Origin: Parapristionchus giblindavisi
Lineage: Eukaryota; Nematoda; Chromadorea; Rhabditida; Diplogasteridae
Assembly: GCA_943737045.1 (NCBI GenBank)
Contig: CALSFV010000242.1
Location: forward strand, 620,001-684,000
Direction of reading: 5' to 3'
Length of the DNA: 64,000 nucleotides
Positions 59,901 through 64,000 of the stretch are shown in pieces. The notes under the pieces were generated by a model. It did not search any database. It was given only the letters and a program-made list of their open reading frames with translations, and was not told the DNA's origin. The position numbers were made by a program, and so were the translations under genes. How positions within the stretch are numbered: position 1 is the stretch's first letter; every line of letters begins with the position of its first letter.

Positions 59901-61454
59901 CATTCTCTATTCATTAGACTCTCCAGTGTCATGTACTCAACTCATTCAGGAAGTAGATCATACGTCACAAAACCAATCAATAATCACGTCCGTATCAATC
60001 AATAAAATGTATAAACCAATCAACCCAATCAATCAATACCAACCTTGAAGAATATTCCAGTCATCCATAGATGAGTCTTGAATATGGCACAGTCGTTCTC
60101 AAGTGCCCGTTCGTCCAAAGATACCGTATACAACGGTGTCTCCTACAACGATTTGTTACGGTAAGTATTATTGTTCAATTGTTTCAACAGCATGTAATGA
60201 GATCATTGTGTTCAACATGATCAGTTTCTAATATGAGAAAAGTGAAGCATACTCCTTCCAATAGTGGCACATCCATGAATGCTCGTAGATCGACGATCTT
60301 GTGTACGTACATATTGGGAATACTAATCATGAAGACGAATAAAGATGTTAGAAAGAATATCCATCTTAAAAAGTTCTTTGATTCTCATTTATGATCTTCG
60401 ATCTTTGATTAGTCAATCGTTTTCACATTTTCCCATTACAAATAGATATCGTGAATCGATCGTAAGCCCAATAAATCATTATCAATAAGATGTGACTTAC
60501 CCTATGGATCGACTCTTAACCCATCTTGAATCTAATCGATCTAAAGCATTCCATCGAATGAAAGCCATGATCACTGATAGATATAGGGATACGGTATGAA
60601 GAGCAATAGAAGAAACGACGTGTATCATGAGAAATACCAACCAATGATATGGATACCTGCAATATCAACCGATAAATGGGTGAGGCTTCGACTTGACGGG
60701 ACCAAACCCGTCTGGAGTATGCCACATACCCGATAACATTGTCCTCGTTATCTTCGAGAATCTTGAATCGTACGATGTACACCAGATATGAGCTCATAGT
60801 CATGACGTCACAGATTGCTACCACACTGAAAAAGTTTAATTAACTAGTCACATCACTCGATAGAATCTTCACATTTCATATTATCTCTGATTTCTTTATC
60901 ATCAAGAGTACAGTACTCCATGATTAATCCTTCTTTCACTACTATTATAGCTCAATTGAGGTCAAAACTTTTTAGTTTGCTCCTGCTAAAGGCCTAGAAG
61001 CATCTCGAAACGTTTTTGTAGTACTTGAAGTTGTACATGGATAAGATTAGTAATCCACTTTGAATAAGGATAGGGGGAGGAGATGAGTATTCTCCGTCCA
61101 AAATGCATTTCAATTGAATAGACGAACAAGAATATTCATAGACTATGTCGTCATAGAACCCACGAATCATTCATTATTTATAATAAGACATTTGATACTC
61201 TGATTGCAACCAGAGATATTTCAATCCACTCTTACACCATATAACCAGAATCTCTCCCACATCATTAAATAGTCAAGGAAACTTCGGTATCTAGTCTTTT
61301 CAACAGATAATACATTAAAGTATACCTGAGTATATTATTGATTGCGTAGACCCTCATCGGATTTCGTGTTAGGACCACAATGTGGAGAACGTTGAGAAGA
61401 ATGCCGAAGACACAGACAAAGGCGCATATCCATCGATGAAATACGGTATAGTGC
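53969..61454 (-). CDS. DMSR-type (myosuppressin/FMRFamide-family) neuropeptide GPCR (N-terminus missing)
   Basis: Rhodopsin-class neuropeptide receptor of the DMSR group expanded in nematodes. Eight exons join in phase from helix 1 to the stop: 61454-61326, 60825-60730, 60656-60501, 60322-60253, 60142-60044, 59131-58951, 54532-54388, 54062-53969. TM1 is FVCVFGILLNVLHIVVLTR, with NPMR after it; TM2 AICDVMTMSSYLVYI; TM3 VIMAFIRW in place of DRY; TM5 VLLLWFTVALMRKL; TM6 VDKTTVMLIIMLTVFLCTEL plus PQG; TM7 LLSLVNCNVGFVLYCCM. The tail ends ALHNLIV. VDKTT...TELPQG and NCNVGFVLYC are group hallmarks. The exon with the N-terminus and start codon, upstream of 61454, was not found. The intron 54533-58950 contains an LTR retrotransposon in the same orientation. 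Confidence 0.88.
54587..54590. repeat. Target-site duplication CTCT (left)
   Basis: CTCT directly precedes the left LTR and recurs directly after the right LTR at 58373-58376. A 4-bp duplication fits LTR-retrotransposon integration. Confidence 0.75.
54591..54987 (-). repeat. 3' LTR of the gag-only retrotransposon
   Basis: 397 bp, matching 57976-58372 over the whole length as far as I can read. It contains the last codons and the stop of the Gag ORF (stop at 54909). Confidence 0.93.
54909..57125 (-). CDS. Gag-like nucleocapsid protein of the LTR retrotransposon
   Basis: A single uninterrupted 738-codon ORF. The N-terminal part resembles the capsid/retrotrans_gag region of Ty3/gypsy elements (RFDMFKRQFNLRF, FLRGRACDIWKTM, about residues 59-97). 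A CCHC zinc knuckle, CTNCGGKGHIAKGC, sits at residues 201-214, followed by Gly/Tyr/Arg-rich sequence. Residues of about 300-350 and 360-413 are an internal duplication sharing NELFHLFHEYEFNG and SIMCNN. No aspartic protease DTG/DSGA motif or RT motif is present. The last 26 or so codons lie in the 3' LTR, so the ORF crosses the polypurine tract. The reading frame is intact. The long charged C-terminal half has no domain I recognise. Confidence 0.88.
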   Translation of the reverse strand: MFQQTECKQLVNVEMFKECVQMMINSNVESVKAMRKSNEQARLSMLTPLGNFHANKDERFDMFKRQFNLRFKHLDDHSRISYFESFLRGRACDIWKTMPSTIQRRENYGEIIGWFEDKLDGTYDDRVDDVVGYNKEHVYRVNGCLNHSKDDGRWVDTSHVDNVCRADNDYLTRNSRSNNIIIDQSFPRVSEMNDNLHNDICTNCGGKGHIAKGCPSMVYHGYYGYGMKRRSHQGYGNQRRYGRTEQKVKPLNRSDDNSDHLKNFVNCSNSKIDNQPVIGKNYLYTHGVSSTNSGNVVTEGRTEDKGVVCDTNELFHLFHEYEFNGDHCMNGESIMCNNYENNVAVNKYKVDGISDIEVIRGRVEDKEVDNDMNELFHLFHEYEFNGNRDHCRIVKSIMCNNHENDVALNKNKEDTVSNVRLQDFDESLRELDKVVVNQSSTVNEITVLKKQTVDHGNMQRKSENLVNVDCTSGTRKDPQKNKRCENKDEIDKSKVDHWNDDQIDEKLCMVELVEYDVKDVKDVTCVNDESENIEELAIFHDSQRIAEDIGRSINQYYKCNSRSDGNQYNGVSQYGCWNRIEWRRVRGRLKPNYDQERGDVNGCRSFMWRGYAVKSNLKYRKGMVIDRGREEDCTMSICPSGMDNDSGYPLKSDGIDQDTVRLRNEVISPYQGFKGRNKNVEERRTAGFVRRSTRRMRRLVYEPGGSFSQEEGDVRDTPDLHIPQANRLPYFPFPLFDP
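54988..55000 (-). other. Polypurine tract
   Basis: On the minus strand AGGAGGAGGGAGA ends exactly at the 3' LTR, the position and composition of a plus-strand primer. It overlaps the Gag ORF. Confidence 0.85.
57505..57788. repeat. 47-bp tandem repeats in the retrotransposon leader
   Basis: Copies beginning ACTTCCTAG start at 57505, 57554, 57601, 57648, 57695 and 57742. The period is 47 bp from 57554 on, and the three middle copies are nearly identical. The unit contains CTCAGATCTCTACAACAC and GGCTTCCAAGTCAC. It lies between the primer-binding site and the Gag start. Confidence 0.9.
57961..57975 (-). other. Primer-binding site
   Basis: On the minus strand TGGGGGCCGAACCGA begins directly after the 5' LTR. 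It starts with TGG, complementary to a tRNA CCA end, and contains CGAACC, complementary to a T-arm GGTTCG. I cannot name the tRNA with certainty. Confidence 0.75.
57976..58372 (-). repeat. 5' LTR of the gag-only retrotransposon
   Basis: 397 bp, identical by eye to 54591-54987. TG...CA ends are present. Confidence 0.93.
58373..58376. repeat. Target-site duplication CTCT (right)
   Basis: Matches CTCT at 54587-54590 on the other side of the element. Confidence 0.75.
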
Positions 61455-64000
61455 CTGATATCGATTAATTGATTGATTTGAGGAATATGGAGCTCTATTC
61501 AATGTGTGACACTATTTTCGGAATATGTTTTTCGTTAAGGTTTATGCATAGGAAGTTGTTCTTAGAATAAATTATCGTCGTCTCGTGTGAAAATTTTTCA
61601 ACGTTAAAAATAACGTGGAATGGTCCTATTTTCGACGAATTATAATAGATCGTATGCATGCATTTGAGAGGAATATACTGTTTTTGAAATAAATAATAGA
61701 AAGAGTACAAACTACTCGTGTGATGCTCATGTTCATTTTAAATTGGAGATTCATTAAACCTTCTCAAGATATCAAAGAACATCGAAGGGAACATAGATCT
61801 GTTCAAAAGTCGCAAAAAGAAAATAAAATAAAAGATCTCTTCATTTCATACACTCTATCCTCTTTTTCTTTTCTATTCGTAACTTCTGAATACCACTTAA
61901 CAGTCTCTTATAATGCACTTGTGGACAGAGAATGGAGAAATAATATGAGATATGAAGAGACAGAGGAAATGGAGTGACTTTCGGAAGACAGTTGGAGCGA
62001 ACTTCCTAAGCGAAACGAAGAACAAGAATACAATGCACAACAGAGCCAAAAGAACTCTACATAAATGTATTATAAATGAAATATAAATAGGTGAGACCAT
62101 AGAATTCTTTTTTTCTATTTTAGAGACAATATTTTATTGCTCGATGAAAGATGAAATTGTTACAAAAAAAAAAGATTCGCAACTTTTTAAAAGAAAACTT
62201 ACAGGTTGAAATATTCGAGAAACGATATGAATTGAACTGTGGAATTATTGTTCAAATCAAACAAAGGACGGTCATTTGAACACATTTTCATCTGAAATTT
62301 GATCAATATCAGACGAAAAAAATGATTTAAGAATTTCACAACCAGATTTATGCCCTGAAACTGGTCGGTCTTTTAGCATGTCAATCAGACTCCGCCCCCT
62401 TTTATCTCTGGGCATCAATCACACCTTATCCTCTTATCCGCTATATACATCCCCCACGGGAGCCATTTGTGCTCCACGAAAACTTCTCGCCCCATTTGGA
62501 CTCTACCGTAGTTCCCAGGGGAAGGGTCCCAACTAGAAAGATACCGTAATCGTACCGAGAAAGTACCGTAACCTGTTCTTTGGTATAGACGTCCATTCTC
62601 GTATAGAATAGAGAGGTAGATGAAGGGGGGAGGGGATCAAGGGAAGGAAGAGAGGACAAGTTGAGAAGGAAGTTTATACACACGGTAGATTAAATGGGAT
62701 GAAAGACATCTCAGAAGGGAAGGCGGAGGGAGAGTTCTAAAAGGAGAGAGAGAAGGAAAAATATAAAAGGAGAGGGAGACGAACAAGGGTTGGGAAAGAA
62801 ATTAGTCAAGGCTTTGTCGTTATTTATTTATAAGCACCATGAGTATTCCACTTTAACAAATGAAGAGTAATAGAAAGTACTCCAGACATTGTGGACTCAC
62901 AAAGGAAGACGTCTCACTGTGAAGAAAAGTAATACCTATTTGTACATGAGAGAAGAATGAGGAAGACGAAAATATTGGATATGGGTCGACTTGTCTGATA
63001 GAAAAAGGAGAGGAAGAGATCCCAGATGGATGAACAGATCCTAGAGGGAGAGGGAGAGATCCTAGAGGGAGAGGAGAATAAATAAGGAGAGGGAGAGAAT
63101 AAAGGAAGAGGTAGAGCTATATCCTCATGGGATAATGTTCATCGATGAGAACATACGTTCGACGTAGTGAGAAAATAAAAATGAAGAGATAATAAGAATA
63201 AGGTTTATGATGTAGAAGATGATAGTGAAAGAAGAGATTAGAGAATAGAATAGAGAGTGAATAATAGTGAAGTGAACTAATTCTTTCTTTTATTTCTTCA
63301 TTTCTTTAAATCAAGTATTTCATTATCAATAAATATGATGAAAAGTAGCGAATTTTAGTGAAAATGGTATAGTATAGATCTAGGAGTTATCCAGAAGTGG
63401 ATGAAAAGGGAATTATAAAAGTGTACAAGGGATAATGATTTATACTGATACTTAGATGCACACATAATTATATTAAGCATTATATAAAGAAGTTTTCCCC
63501 TGTTTCTGGTCTGTCTACTTATCTCTTTAATCTGAGAAGTAATATGGATTAGCCTTTATCTTTGAAGCATTAAGACAGATCTCTGTATATCGTAATATGT
63601 CTGTTCTTTATAATCCAGTGGCTCTTTTGGTCAAGATTTGATGAGGTTTTACGTAGGAGTTAATTTAATATTGTACTACATCCCCTCCCCGGTATTTTAT
63701 ATTTATCGGACAGACAGGGAAAACAGTTAATTGAATACCTTCATCTCTATTTTCATCATCTTCATCTCTATTCATCAATATCAATAATTAATTTATCTAC
63801 GCCCGAGGCGCAAAGAGACATAAAATCATTAAGACTTACTTATCAGTAAATACTGAATCTAAATTACATATTTTCCGAATCAGAATTTTTCCAGTCTTCT
63901 AGTACTTTATATTTATATTTACACATTTTCCCAGCCTATGAGAACTGATATTAACCTTTTTATAATGAATTTCATTCTCATTTTACATAATTTCACACCG
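61455..64000. other. Upstream region of the receptor gene, no exon found
   Basis: The N-terminal exon of the DMSR-type receptor should lie here or beyond the right edge, but I could not find a frame ending in the needed phase with a donor. The stretch 62600-63250 is purine-rich with AGAGGGAGAGGGAGAG-type repeats around 63040-63090. No other gene is supported. Confidence 0.5.

Noticed and set aside
61455..62700. Candidate N-terminal exon of the DMSR-type receptor, including the 80-codon ORF at 62441-62683
   Set aside because: No donor in the needed phase and no N-terminal receptor motif; left unassigned.
1..64000. CRISPR arrays, bacterial operons or prophage content
   Set aside because: The regular repeats found have no spacers; all recognisable genes are intron-rich animal genes.

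Overview
The window looks like nuclear DNA of a nematode, most likely a diplogastrid such as Pristionchus. That is an inference from gene content and intron style, not a database match. Genes are split into many short exons. Introns are often 40-60 nt and rich in ATCGATTGATT, TACCGTAATC/TACAGTA and GATCAAAGATC words. Several start codons sit a few bases after a splice acceptor, as expected for spliced-leader trans-splicing. I rebuilt gene models by joining exons through canonical splice sites and checking the reading phase; where phases closed over the whole gene I give exon lists.

Left part (1-17.5 kb): two minus-strand genes I could not name, both incomplete, with weak exons of a possible third between them. 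Their introns carry a 103-bp palindromic element with a TAA duplication, a 401-bp hAT-like MITE with an 8-bp target duplication, and a 2.9-kb element with inverted ends whose interior has an exon/intron-like look. From 11.3 to 17.5 kb I see no supported gene, only a TA-flanked foldback MITE.

Middle (17.5-41 kb): a complete FANCJ/DOG-1 helicase (minus, 31 exons), a SMIM14-like small membrane protein (plus), a PPP6-type protein phosphatase (minus) whose introns hold three hAT-like non-autonomous elements, a mitochondrial GrpE (minus), a coiled-coil protein of unknown role (plus), and a lysosomal beta-glucuronidase (minus, 17 exons) with a tRNA-Gly(TCC) gene inside one intron on the opposite strand.

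Right part (41-64 kb): an eIF4H/DRR-2-like translation factor and a BolA2 protein (plus); a closely spaced minus-strand run of ZMAT2 (Snu23), TUSC3/MAGT1 and ACBD6, which may be an operon; a small BTB protein with a polybasic tail and a CaaX-like end (plus); and a DMSR-type FMRFamide-family receptor (minus, N-terminal exon not found). The receptor intron between transmembrane helices 6 and 7 contains a 3.8-kb LTR retrotransposon in the same orientation. Its two 397-bp LTRs look identical, and it has a primer-binding site, a polypurine tract, 47-bp leader repeats and a single 738-residue Gag-like ORF with one CCHC knuckle, but no room for pol. This gag-only element is the most unusual object in the window.

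The named genes are largely housekeeping (DNA repair, splicing, translation, N-glycosylation, protein import/folding, lysosomal hydrolysis) and do not form one pathway. The accessory content is transposon-derived.
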